Below, one piece after another: positions 1 to 8,440 of a stretch of DNA of 64,000 bases. The position numbers were made by a program, and so were the translations under genes. Position 1 is the stretch's first letter. Each line of letters opens with the position of its first letter. The notes under the pieces are model-generated. The model worked only from the letters and a program-made list of their open reading frames with translations. It was not told where the DNA came from and did not search any database. This stretch comes from Nevskiaceae bacterium (lineage in GTDB: Bacteria; Pseudomonadota; Gammaproteobacteria; Nevskiales; Nevskiaceae), in assembly GCA_008012115.1 (NCBI GenBank), contig SSEB01000010.1:219377-283376 (forward strand), given 5' to 3'.

Positions 1-1079
1 TTTCGCAACCGACGGCGCAGCCGCGGCCGGTGACCGATGCCGAACTGATCCCGTTCTTCTACACGCACGGCATGGGCTACTTCCAGGACCAGCAGAACCA
101 GGGCAAGGCCTGGGGTTTCGGCGAAACCGCGTCGACCCTGCGTCCGGTACCGGCGCTGTTCCTGCAGGGCAACCGCGACGTGCTGTTCAACCTCAGCGAG
201 GCCTACCTCAACGCCAGCTATTACGGCGCCACCGGCGCCGACGTGCGCGTGCTCTCGACCGAAGGCGGCCACATGAACCCGCTGGCCAACCAGACGGAGG
301 GCACCGCCAACTGCGGCAAGATCCAGGGCGTGAACGCGATCCTGGCGTGGTTCGACGACAAGCTCAAAGGCCAGGCCTCGGACACTTACAACGCCCTTCC
401 CAAGGTCTGCATCTCGGTGGCCGACACCGTGGGCGCGCCGAACGTGACGCCGGTCGGACTGGTGCTGGATCGCTTCCCGGTCGGCGCCCTCAGCGGCGTG
501 GGTGCGGTGACGGTGAGCCAGCCGACGCTGACCGCGTCCGTCGGCCTGGCCGACGCCGCCACGCCGGTGTTCGTGCCACTGACCACGATCCACGGCAGCG
601 GCCAGGTGCTGGCCGGCGCGCCGAAGATCGGCAAGATCAGCGTGGCCAAAGGCACGGGCGCGGTGCAGACCGCCATCGCCTTTGTCGGCGTCGGCATCGT
701 GCGCGGCGGCAACACCATCCTGGTCGATGACCAGCTGACGCCGTTCGTCGAAGGCGACCACACCAGCAACAAGGGCGTGCCGGACAACGCCGTGCTCCTG
801 CCCGCCGTCGGCGAGCGCCTGCAGGACGGCGACCAGGTCGGCCTGCTGTTCTATGCGCAGCACGTGCAGTACTCGGCCGTGGTCAGCGCCGCCAGCATTC
901 CCAACGCCACCAATATCGTGAACACGGCCCTGGGCACGCCCATTCCGCCCGTCACCTCGGCGCTGCAGCCCGCCGGTGCGGCCGCCAGCGTGCCGAACAT
1001 CTACGACGTGACCATGACCGATGTGGAGCTGCCGGTGCTGGTGCCCGGCACCTATCCCGGCAGCAGCCTGTCGCAATAA
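1..1079 (+). CDS. alpha/beta-hydrolase, CocE/PepX-like, 5' truncated
   Basis: The reading frame is open from the window edge, so only the C-terminal part is visible; the in-frame GTG at 30 is not a convincing start. A candidate catalytic aspartate lies in GNRDVLF and a candidate histidine in GGHMNP about 40 residues later, the order expected for an alpha/beta-hydrolase. About 200 beta-rich residues follow, in the place of the C-terminal jelly-roll of CocE/NonD/PepX enzymes. The nucleophile region is outside the window. It converges on nasA with a 37-bp gap. The family call is inferred from the acid-histidine spacing and the C-terminal region, and the substrate is unknown. Confidence 0.55.
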   Translation, partial: SQPTAQPRPVTDAELIPFFYTHGMGYFQDQQNQGKAWGFGETASTLRPVPALFLQGNRDVLFNLSEAYLNASYYGATGADVRVLSTEGGHMNPLANQTEGTANCGKIQGVNAILAWFDDKLKGQASDTYNALPKVCISVADTVGAPNVTPVGLVLDRFPVGALSGVGAVTVSQPTLTASVGLADAATPVFVPLTTIHGSGQVLAGAPKIGKISVAKGTGAVQTAIAFVGVGIVRGGNTILVDDQLTPFVEGDHTSNKGVPDNAVLLPAVGERLQDGDQVGLLFYAQHVQYSAVVSAASIPNATNIVNTALGTPIPPVTSALQPAGAAASVPNIYDVTMTDVELPVLVPGTYPGSSLSQ

Positions 1080-1116
1080 CACGCGGCGGGGCGTGCGAGC
1101 GGCCGCCTCGCCAGGC

Positions 1117-3795
1117 TTAACCGGGCAAGGGTTCCTCGGAGGTCGCGCACAGCGCGATCAGCGATTTGATCTCCGGCACGCAGGAGCCGCAGTTGCCGCC
1201 GGCCTTGAGGCAGGCGGTGACCTCGCCCGCCGTCTTCAGGCCGCGCTTCCTGATCGCGTCGGTGATGGTGTTGCGGCCGACGCCGAAGCAGGAGCACACC
1301 GTCGGGCCGGTGTCGGCCTGCTTGTTGACCGGCTCGCCGATCAGCAGGCCGACACGGTCGATGTCCTCCAACTTCTTCTTGACGAACAGGCCGGACAGCC
1401 AGGCACGCGACGGCAGGTCGGGGCGCGGCGACACGAACACGCAGGCGGCGATGCGGTCGCCGTCCATCAGCACGCCGCGAAAGATGCCGGCGGTGGCGTC
1501 GCGGTACTCCAGCCAGTCGGCCGCCGGGTCCTGCGCGCCGAGCAGCACGCGGCCCCAGGCGCTCCAGTCCGTCACCGTCTCGCGGCCGCCGAGTTCGTAG
1601 CGCAGGAACTGCTGGCCCTGGATGCGCGTCCACCAGGTGACGCCGCCCACGTCGAGCGCATCGCGGCTGAGGATGAAGCCATGCCAGTTGACGCCGAAGG
1701 GTTCGATGCGCACCGGCGTGTGCTTGAACTCCGGCTCGCCGGAAACGGGATCGACCACGGGATTGACCAGCGCGCCGACGCGCGCGTCCGAGGCGAACTG
1801 GCTGTTCCAGTGGATCGGCACGAACACCGCGCCGCGCGGCTGCTCGGCCGTGGTCTTGAGCCGCGCCACCAGCGCGCCCCAGCGCGTCGCCACGCGCACC
1901 AGTTCGCCGCCACGCGCGCCGGCCATCAGTGCGTCGTGCGGGTGCATGTCGACGTAAGGCTCGGGGATGTGGTTGGCGAGCTTGGCCGAGCGCCCGGTGC
2001 GGGTCATGGTGTGCCACTGGTCGCGGATGCGGCCGGTGTTGAGCACCAGCGGAAACTCGCCGCCCGGCGCGTTGGCCGGCGCGCGCGGCGAGGTCGGCAC
2101 GAAGCGCGCGCGGCCATCGGCGTGGAAGAAGCGGCCGTCGGTGAACAGGCGCGGCACGCTGTCGCCGCCGCTGCGCACCGGCCACTGCACGGGCGCCAGG
2201 GCGTCGTACTGCTCACGGCTCAGTCCGGCCAGGCCACCGAGATCGAAGCAGCGTGCGCCGTCGTTGCGGAATACCGATAGCCGCGCGTGCTCATCGAAGA
2301 TGTCGTGCGCCGACCCGAAGTTGAAACCCTCGGCGTAGCCCATGCGCCGGGCGACCTCGCAGACCATCCACCAGTCCGGCATCGCCTCGCCCGGCAGCGG
2401 CAGGAAGGCGCGCTGGCGCGAGATGCGGCGGTCGGAGTTGGTGACGGTGCCGTCCTTCTCGCCCCATCCGGCGGCCGGCAGCAGCACGTGGGCATAAGCG
2501 GCGGTGTCGGTTTTTTCGACGATGTCCGACACCACCACCAGTTCGCATTTCGATAATGCGGCTTTCACCTTGTCGGCGTCCGGCAGCGACACCACCGGAT
2601 TGGTGGCCATGATCCAGACCGCCTTGACCGTGCCGTCGTGGATCGCATCGAACAGGTCCACCGCTTTCAGGCCGGCCTTGTCGGCGATCCGGGGACTGTT
2701 CCAGAACGTCTGCACGATCTCGCGGTGCTGCGGATTGCCCAGCTCCATGTGCGCCGCGAGCATGTTGGCGAGACCGCCGACCTCGCGTCCGCCCATCGCG
2801 TTGGGCTGGCCGGTGACCGAGAACGGCCCCATGCCCGGCTTGCCGATGCGGCCGGTCAGCAAGTGACAGTTGATGATGCTGTTGACCTTGTCGGTGCCGG
2901 CGCTGGACTGGTTCACGCCCTGCGAGAACACGGTGACGACCTTGTCGGTGCGCGCGAACAGACGGTAGAACTCGGCCAGCACGGACGGCTCGATGCGGCA
3001 GGCGCGGGCCACGGAGCGGATATCCCCCGCCGTGTTGTCGGCGATCGCCAGCGTCCGCGCCAAGTCCTGCGTATGCGCATCGACGAAGGCCGTGTCCATC
3101 ACGCCGTGCTGGTGCAGATAGCTGAGCAGGCCGTTGAACAGCGTGACGTCGGTGCCGGCGCGCAGCGGCAGGTGCAGGTCGGCCAGTTCGCAGGTGGCGG
3201 TGCGGCGCGGGTCCAGCACCACGATTTTCATCTCCGGCCGCTTTTCCTTGGCCTTGACGATGCGCTGGAACAGGATCGGATGGCACCAGGCGGTGTTGGA
3301 ACCGACCAGCACGACGAGGTCGGCCAGTTCCAGGTCCTCGTAGCTGACCGGCACCAGGTCTTCGCCAAAGGCGCGCTTGTGGCCGGCCACTGCGGAGGAC
3401 ATGCACAGGCGCGAGTTGGTGTCGATGTTGGCGCTGCCGATGTAGCCCTTCATCAGCTTGTTGGCGACGTAGTAGTCCTCGGTCAGCAGCTGGCCGGAGA
3501 CGTAGAGCGCGACGCTGTCGGGGCCGTGGCTGTCGACGATGCGGCGAAACTGACGGGCGACATGATCGAGCGCGGCGCTCCACTCGGCGCGCTCGCCGCC
3601 GATGCGCGGATGCAGCAGGCGGCCGTGCTCGCCCAGCGTGTCGCCCAGCGCCGAGCCCTTCACGCAGAGTTTGCCGCCATTGGCGGCGTGCTGCGGATCG
3701 CCGGCGATGTCCACGCCATCCCGGCGCGGCGTGGCGAGCACGCCGCAGCCGACGCCGCAGTAGGGGCAGGTGGTGCGTATCGGCGCCTTCATCAC
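1117..3795 (-). CDS. nasA: assimilatory nitrate reductase catalytic subunit
   Basis: 892-residue cytoplasmic molybdoenzyme that reduces nitrate to nitrite for assimilation. Cysteines 10, 13, 17 and 44 form the N-terminal [4Fe-4S] motif, followed by the molybdopterin oxidoreductase and dinucleotide-binding domains. The last about 70 residues hold a BFD-like [2Fe-2S] module (CSCFGVGRNTI, then GGNCGSC), as in NasA proteins that take electrons from a flavoprotein partner. It lies 39 bp downstream of the NirD-flavoprotein fusion in the same orientation, and the Mo-cofactor genes follow on the other side of the transporter. The symbol follows Klebsiella usage; in Pseudomonas the same protein is often called NasC. 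Confidence 0.95.
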   Translation of the reverse strand: MMKAPIRTTCPYCGVGCGVLATPRRDGVDIAGDPQHAANGGKLCVKGSALGDTLGEHGRLLHPRIGGERAEWSAALDHVARQFRRIVDSHGPDSVALYVSGQLLTEDYYVANKLMKGYIGSANIDTNSRLCMSSAVAGHKRAFGEDLVPVSYEDLELADLVVLVGSNTAWCHPILFQRIVKAKEKRPEMKIVVLDPRRTATCELADLHLPLRAGTDVTLFNGLLSYLHQHGVMDTAFVDAHTQDLARTLAIADNTAGDIRSVARACRIEPSVLAEFYRLFARTDKVVTVFSQGVNQSSAGTDKVNSIINCHLLTGRIGKPGMGPFSVTGQPNAMGGREVGGLANMLAAHMELGNPQHREIVQTFWNSPRIADKAGLKAVDLFDAIHDGTVKAVWIMATNPVVSLPDADKVKAALSKCELVVVSDIVEKTDTAAYAHVLLPAAGWGEKDGTVTNSDRRISRQRAFLPLPGEAMPDWWMVCEVARRMGYAEGFNFGSAHDIFDEHARLSVFRNDGARCFDLGGLAGLSREQYDALAPVQWPVRSGGDSVPRLFTDGRFFHADGRARFVPTSPRAPANAPGGEFPLVLNTGRIRDQWHTMTRTGRSAKLANHIPEPYVDMHPHDALMAGARGGELVRVATRWGALVARLKTTAEQPRGAVFVPIHWNSQFASDARVGALVNPVVDPVSGEPEFKHTPVRIEPFGVNWHGFILSRDALDVGGVTWWTRIQGQQFLRYELGGRETVTDWSAWGRVLLGAQDPAADWLEYRDATAGIFRGVLMDGDRIAACVFVSPRPDLPSRAWLSGLFVKKKLEDIDRVGLLIGEPVNKQADTGPTVCSCFGVGRNTITDAIRKRGLKTAGEVTACLKAGGNCGSCVPEIKSLIALCATSEEPLPG

Positions 3796-3834
3796 CGTCT
3801 TCCTTTGTCGACCGCGTTCACGCGGCAGTCCGTC

Positions 3835-5427
3835 TCAGGACGGCTCGCAGAAGGCTTTGCCGAACAGCAGCTTCTGGCGGATGGCCGTGATGTCCTGGTT
3901 CTTCTGCATCAGTTCGAAGTACCAGGGACCGTCGGTGACGTCACCGAACAGCACCGCGCCCTTGATGCGGTTGTCCTTGAGCACCAGGCGCTTGTAGACG
4001 CCGCGCTTGGGATCGCGCATCACCAGGTCCTCGGTGCCCTCGCCGCCAATGAAGTCACCGGCGGAGAACAGGTCGATGCCCGTCACCTTGAGCTTGGTCG
4101 AGGTGAGCGAACCCTGGTAGCGCGCGAAGCCCATCTGCGCGAGATGCGTGGCGCAGACGTTGGCCTGCTCCCACAGCGGCGCGACCAGGCCATAGGTGGC
4201 GTTGCGGTGCTGCACGCACTCGCCGACGGCGTAGATGCGCGGATCGTAGGTCTGCAGGGTGTCGTCGACGATCACGCCGCGCTCGCAGCGCAGGCCGCAG
4301 CTCTGCGCCAGCGCGGTGTTGGGCTTGATGCCCACCGCCATCACCACGAGGTCGGCCGGGATCACGCTGTCGTCCTTGAAGCGCACGCCAGTGACGCGGT
4401 CGTGGCCGAGGATTTCCTCGGTCTGCGCCGGCATCACGAACTTGAGGCCGCGGCTCTCCAGCGAGGCCTTGAGCATGGCGCCGGCGTTCTTGTCGAGCTG
4501 GCGCTCCATCAGGCTGTCCATCAGGTGCACGACCGTCACCTGCATGCCCTGGCGCATCAGGCCGTTGGCGGCTTCCAGGCCCAGCAGGCCGCCGCCGATC
4601 ACCACCGCGTGCTTGCCGTGCTTCGACGCCTGCAGCATGGCATCGACATCCTGCAGGTCGCGGAAGCTGACCACGCCTTTCAGGTCCTTGCCCGGTACCG
4701 GGATGATGAAGGGATTGGAGCCGGTGGCCAGCAGCAGGCGGTCGTAGGTGGTCTCGTAGCCGCTCTGCGCGCGCACGGTGCGGCGCGGGCGATCGATGGA
4801 CACGATGGGATCGCCGGTGTGCAGCACGATGCCATGACGCGCATACCACTCGCGCGTGTTGAGCATGATCTCTTCGACCCGCTTCTCGCCGGACAGCACC
4901 GGCGACAGCAGGATGCGGTTGTAGTTGCCGTGCGGCTCGGCGCCGAACACGGTGATGTCGTAAAGCTCCGGCGCGATACGCAGCAACTCCTCGACCACGC
5001 GCATCGCCGCCATGCCGTTGCCGATCACCACCAGGCGCGGACGCTGCGAGGCCTTGCCACGCACGGACATCGGCGGCGCGGCGACAAATACGCGGCCGTC
5101 CTTCACAGAAGCCGAGTAGACGCGCACCGAGGCGATGGGGTCCTCGATGCACTCGCCGGTCTTGAGGTCGTAATGCTGCTTGTAGATCGGTGAGGCCACC
5201 ACCAGACGGCCGCCGAGATCGCCGACGATGCCGCGAGACAGCACCGCGGCGCCGCTGTTGGCGTCGTAGTTGCCGATGGCGTAAACCTCGTCGGTTTCGC
5301 CGACGCGGAACACCGCCACCTGGCGGCCTTCGACCAGGGCACAGACGCCCATGTCCGGCAGGATGTCGTCCAGCGCGCAGACCTCGACGCCACCCTTGAT
5401 GCTGCCTTTCTCCATCACCGCGCTCAT
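3835..5427 (-). CDS. NirD-like domain fused to FAD/NAD(P) oxidoreductase
   Basis: 530 residues with two parts. Residues about 15-115 resemble the nitrite reductase small subunit NirD: a Rieske-like fold without the CxH/CxxH cluster ligands. From residue about 128 a pyridine-nucleotide-disulfide oxidoreductase domain starts (GNGMAAM for FAD; VIGGGLLGLEAA for NAD(P)H), similar to the N-terminal part of NirB and to NasB/NasC electron-transfer proteins. No separate nirD is present, so this protein probably gives NirB its small subunit and also feeds electrons to NasA; that double role is inference. Its ATG lies inside a 101-bp tandem repeat that separates it from nirB. An SD-like GAGGG precedes the ATG. 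Confidence 0.85.
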   Translation of the reverse strand: MSAVMEKGSIKGGVEVCALDDILPDMGVCALVEGRQVAVFRVGETDEVYAIGNYDANSGAAVLSRGIVGDLGGRLVVASPIYKQHYDLKTGECIEDPIASVRVYSASVKDGRVFVAAPPMSVRGKASQRPRLVVIGNGMAAMRVVEELLRIAPELYDITVFGAEPHGNYNRILLSPVLSGEKRVEEIMLNTREWYARHGIVLHTGDPIVSIDRPRRTVRAQSGYETTYDRLLLATGSNPFIIPVPGKDLKGVVSFRDLQDVDAMLQASKHGKHAVVIGGGLLGLEAANGLMRQGMQVTVVHLMDSLMERQLDKNAGAMLKASLESRGLKFVMPAQTEEILGHDRVTGVRFKDDSVIPADLVVMAVGIKPNTALAQSCGLRCERGVIVDDTLQTYDPRIYAVGECVQHRNATYGLVAPLWEQANVCATHLAQMGFARYQGSLTSTKLKVTGIDLFSAGDFIGGEGTEDLVMRDPKRGVYKRLVLKDNRIKGAVLFGDVTDGPWYFELMQKNQDITAIRQKLLFGKAFCEPS

Positions 5428-5638
5428 GCGCTCACCCTCAAGTTAATTCCAAGGGCAGTCTTGCGCATGAGTGATCGCGCTCCCGCACCCGTTTGCGCTG
5501 CGCGCAAAACACCGTGTCGCGCGCTCATGCGCTCACCCTCAAGTTAATTCCAAGGGCAGCCTTGCGCATGAGTGATCGCGCTCCCGCACCCGTTTGCGCT
5601 GCGCGCAAAACACCGTGTCGCGCGCTCATGCGCTCACC
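5421..5638. repeat. 101-bp tandem repeat between nirB and the fusion gene
   Basis: Two full units (5421-5521 and 5522-5622) and 16 bp of a third (5623-5638) repeat in direct order. The two full units are nearly identical; a T/C difference is visible in AAGGGCAGTC versus AAGGGCAGCC. Each unit starts with CGCTCATGCGCTCACC. In the first unit this sequence contains the start codon of the fusion gene; in the partial third it contains the stop codon of nirB. A simple reading is a tandem duplication of the original nirB to fusion-gene spacer, which preserved the ribosome-binding region. Confidence 0.95.
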
Positions 5639-8175
5639 TTCTCGAGCTTGGCGGCGCGGCGCTGCTGCCGCTCTTCGAGATTGGCTGGACGGATCTGGCC
5701 GCGCTCCGGCACGAACATCACGTTCTCATCCGGCTGTTCGCTGTTGACGAAGTGACGGAAGCGCTTGAGCGTTTGCGGATTCTCGACAGCGCTCTTCCAC
5801 TCGCACTGGTAGGTGTTGACCACGTGCTGCATCTCGGCTTCCAGTTCCGCGGCGATGCCGAGCTTGTCGTCGATCACCACCGACTTCAGGTAGTCGAGTC
5901 CTCCCTGCAGGTTTTCCAGCCAGACGCTGGTGCGCTGCAGGCGATCGGCGGTACGCACGTAGAACATCAGGAAGCGGTCGACGTACTTGATCAGCGTTTC
6001 CGAATCGAGATCGCTCGCCAGCAGGTCGGCGTGGCGCGGCTTCATGCCGCCGTTGCCGCAGACGTAAAGGTTCCAGCCCTTCTCGGTGGCGATGATGCCG
6101 ACGTCCTTGCCCTGTGCTTCCGCGCACTCTCGGGTGCAGCCGGACACCGCAAACTTGAGCTTGTGCGGCGAGCGCAGGCCCTTGTAGCGGTTCTCCAGGT
6201 CGATGGCGAAGCCCACCGAGTCCTGCACGCCGTAACGGCACCAGGTGCTGCCGACGCAGGACTTCACCGTGCGCAGCGACTTGCCATAGGCGTGGCCGGA
6301 CTCGAAGCCGGCGTCGATCAGCTCCTTCCAGATCAGCGGCAACTGGTGCACCTGCGCGCCGAACAGATCGATGCGCTGGCCGCCGGTGATCTTGGTGTAG
6401 AGGCCGTACTTCTTGGCAACCTCGCCGAGCACGATCAGCTTGTCCGGCGTGATCTCGCCGCCGGTGACACGCGGCACGATCGAGTAGGTGCCATCCTTCT
6501 GGATGTTGGCCAGGAAGTAGTCGTTGCTGTCCTGCAGCTTGGCGTGCATCGGCTTGAGCACGTGCTCGTTCCAGCAGGACGCGAGAATGCTGCCGACGGT
6601 GGGCTTGCAGATGTCGCAGCCCTTACCTTTTCCATGCTTCGCGAGCAGTTCGTCGAAGCTCCTGATCTTCTCGACGCGCACCAGATGGTACAGCTCCTGG
6701 CGCGAGTGTGCGAAGTGTTCGCAGAGGTAGTTGTTGACCGCCATGCCGCGGCTGGCCAGCTCGTGCTTGAGGATCTGCGTGACCAGCGGCGCGCAGCCGC
6801 CGCAGGAGGTCGCCGCCTTGGTCTTCTTCTTGAGATCGCCGAGCGTCACGCAGCCGGATTCGACCGCCTCGCAGATCGCGCCCTTGGAGATGTTGTTGCA
6901 GGAGCAGATCTGCGCCGCCGCCGGCAGCGCCGCCATGCCGATGCCGCCGCCCTTCTCGCCGCCGCTGTCGCGCCGGGGCAGGATCAGGTCTTCCGGATGC
7001 GGCGGCAGTTCCATCTTGTTGAGCATCATCTGCAGCAGCGTGCCGTATTCCTCGGCGTCGCCGACCAGCACCGCGCCCAGCAGGTGCTTGTGATCGTTGC
7101 TGACCACCAGCTTCTTGTAGACCTGCTTGATCTCGTCGGAGAAGGCGTAGGTGCGTGAGCCCGGCGTCGCCGCATGCGCGTCGCCGACGCTGGCGACGTC
7201 CACGCCCAGCAGCTTGAGCTTGGTGCTCATGTCGGCGCCGGTGAACGCTTCGCCGCTGTTGCCCAGCACGTGGTCGGCTGCGTTCATCGCCATCTGGTAG
7301 CCGGGCGCCACCAAGCCGAAGATCTTGCCGCCCCAGAGGGCGCACTCGCCGACAGCGTAGATATCCGGGTCCGAGGTCTGGCAGTAGTCGTTGATGACGA
7401 TGCCGCCGCGCTCGCCCAGCTTCAGGCCGCTGAGCCTGGCCAGCTCGTCGCGCGGACGGATGCCGGCGGAGAACAGGATCACGTCGGTCTCCAGTTCGCT
7501 GCCGTCGGCGAACTTCATCTTGTGGCGGTGCAGCGCGCCGTCGACGATCTCCTGCGTGTTCTTGCCGGTGTGCACGCGCACGCCGAGCTGTTCGATCTTC
7601 TGGCGCAGCACGCGGCCGCCGCCATCGTCCACCTGCACCGCCATCAGGCGCGGCGCGAATTCGACGACGTGGGTTTCCAGCCCGAGATCCTTCAGCGCCT
7701 TGGCTGCTTCAAGTCCGAGCAGGCCGCCGCCGACCACGACGCCGACCGTGCCGGAGCGGCTGCCTTCCGTGATCGCCTCCAGGTCTTCGATGGTGCGGTA
7801 GACGTAACAGCCCGGCCGGTCCTTGCCCGGCAGCGGCGGCACGAAGGGATAGGAGCCAGTGGCCAGCACCAGCTTGTCGTAGGGAATCTCGTGGCCCTGC
7901 GCGGAGCGCACGAGCTTTTCGTCGCGGTTGAGCGCCACCGCCTTGTCGTTGAGGTGCAGCGTGATGCCATTGCCCTCGAAGAAGCCTTCCGACACCAGCG
8001 ACAGTTCGGCGGCGGATTTGCCGGCGAAGAATTCCGACAGATGCACGCGGTCGTAGGCCGGGCGCGGCTCCTCGCACAGCACGGTCAGCTCGACATCCGC
8101 GCCGCTGCCGACGATGCGCTCCAGAAACTTGTGCCCGACCATGCCATTGCCGACCACCACGATGCGCTGCTTCAC
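5626..8175 (-). CDS. nirB: NAD(P)H nitrite reductase large subunit
   Basis: Cytoplasmic sirohaem enzyme that reduces nitrite to ammonia. The N-terminus has an FAD/NAD(P)H oxidoreductase (VVVGNGMVGHKF; VVGGGLLGLEAA). A BFD-type [2Fe-2S] region follows (ICSCNNISKG, then SCGGC), and the C-terminal sirohaem/[4Fe-4S] domain contains CVGSTWC and GCTREC. The GTG at 8175 is chosen because GAGGAA lies 5 nt upstream and the FAD motif starts directly after it; a longer frame to 8292 would add 39 residues of no recognisable character. This gives 849 residues, normal for NirB. It heads the operon nirB, NirD-fusion, nasA and has a sigma-54 promoter match 44-59 bp upstream. Confidence 0.95.
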   Translation of the reverse strand: MKQRIVVVGNGMVGHKFLERIVGSGADVELTVLCEEPRPAYDRVHLSEFFAGKSAAELSLVSEGFFEGNGITLHLNDKAVALNRDEKLVRSAQGHEIPYDKLVLATGSYPFVPPLPGKDRPGCYVYRTIEDLEAITEGSRSGTVGVVVGGGLLGLEAAKALKDLGLETHVVEFAPRLMAVQVDDGGGRVLRQKIEQLGVRVHTGKNTQEIVDGALHRHKMKFADGSELETDVILFSAGIRPRDELARLSGLKLGERGGIVINDYCQTSDPDIYAVGECALWGGKIFGLVAPGYQMAMNAADHVLGNSGEAFTGADMSTKLKLLGVDVASVGDAHAATPGSRTYAFSDEIKQVYKKLVVSNDHKHLLGAVLVGDAEEYGTLLQMMLNKMELPPHPEDLILPRRDSGGEKGGGIGMAALPAAAQICSCNNISKGAICEAVESGCVTLGDLKKKTKAATSCGGCAPLVTQILKHELASRGMAVNNYLCEHFAHSRQELYHLVRVEKIRSFDELLAKHGKGKGCDICKPTVGSILASCWNEHVLKPMHAKLQDSNDYFLANIQKDGTYSIVPRVTGGEITPDKLIVLGEVAKKYGLYTKITGGQRIDLFGAQVHQLPLIWKELIDAGFESGHAYGKSLRTVKSCVGSTWCRYGVQDSVGFAIDLENRYKGLRSPHKLKFAVSGCTRECAEAQGKDVGIIATEKGWNLYVCGNGGMKPRHADLLASDLDSETLIKYVDRFLMFYVRTADRLQRTSVWLENLQGGLDYLKSVVIDDKLGIAAELEAEMQHVVNTYQCEWKSAVENPQTLKRFRHFVNSEQPDENVMFVPERGQIRPANLEERQQRRAAKLEKVSA

Positions 8176-8218
8176 GGATTCCTCGCTGACTGGAGAGAGA
8201 GCTTGTGCACTCCAACGC

Positions 8219-8234
8219 AGCAAACTGTGTGCCA
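8219..8234 (-). promoter_or_regulatory. sigma-54 promoter of nirB (-24/-12)
   Basis: Read on the minus strand, TGGCACACAGTTTGCT fits the sigma-54 consensus TGGCAC-N5-TTGCW with exact spacing. Transcription would start near 8208, about 33 nt before the GTG. A perfect 7-bp inverted repeat, CTCCAAC and GTTGGAG, encloses the promoter. Sigma-54 with NtrC control is the usual arrangement for nitrate assimilation; the enhancer sites were not identified. Confidence 0.8.
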
Positions 8235-8287
8235 TGTTGGAGCGCGGTTTTGCACGGCAGAAAGGCATCCCGGGCGCCCCGGATTGG

Positions 8288-8401
8288 CGCACCCGCTGTC
8301 GACTTTTTCCCTGGGGAAATTGTTTTCAATTATTTAACGTTATTTAAAACGATAAATAATTAATAACAATTCATCCGGGGTTTGCGGCGACAGCGGGTGG
8401 C
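8288..8401. repeat. 114-bp AT-core element, copy 1
   Basis: Left end CGCACCCGCT (two mismatches to the family end), right end AGCGGGTGGC at 8392-8401. The 46-bp AT core spans 8322-8367 and runs from GTTTTC to AATAAC. The left arm contains TTTCCC-tg-GGGAAA followed by a T-rich core, which looks like an intrinsic terminator on the plus strand. The inverted match at the ends extends to 14 positions with GTCG. It lies between narK's 3' end and the nirB promoter, both genes on the minus strand. Confidence 0.9.
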
Positions 8402-8440
8402 AGTGAAACGCCTGCAAACGCAGGCGCGTGGGCCCATGCC

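Noticed and set aside
2638..5193. 851-residue plus-strand open frame over nasA and the fusion gene
   Set aside because: Antisense shadow; both genes on the other strand have unmistakable family motifs.
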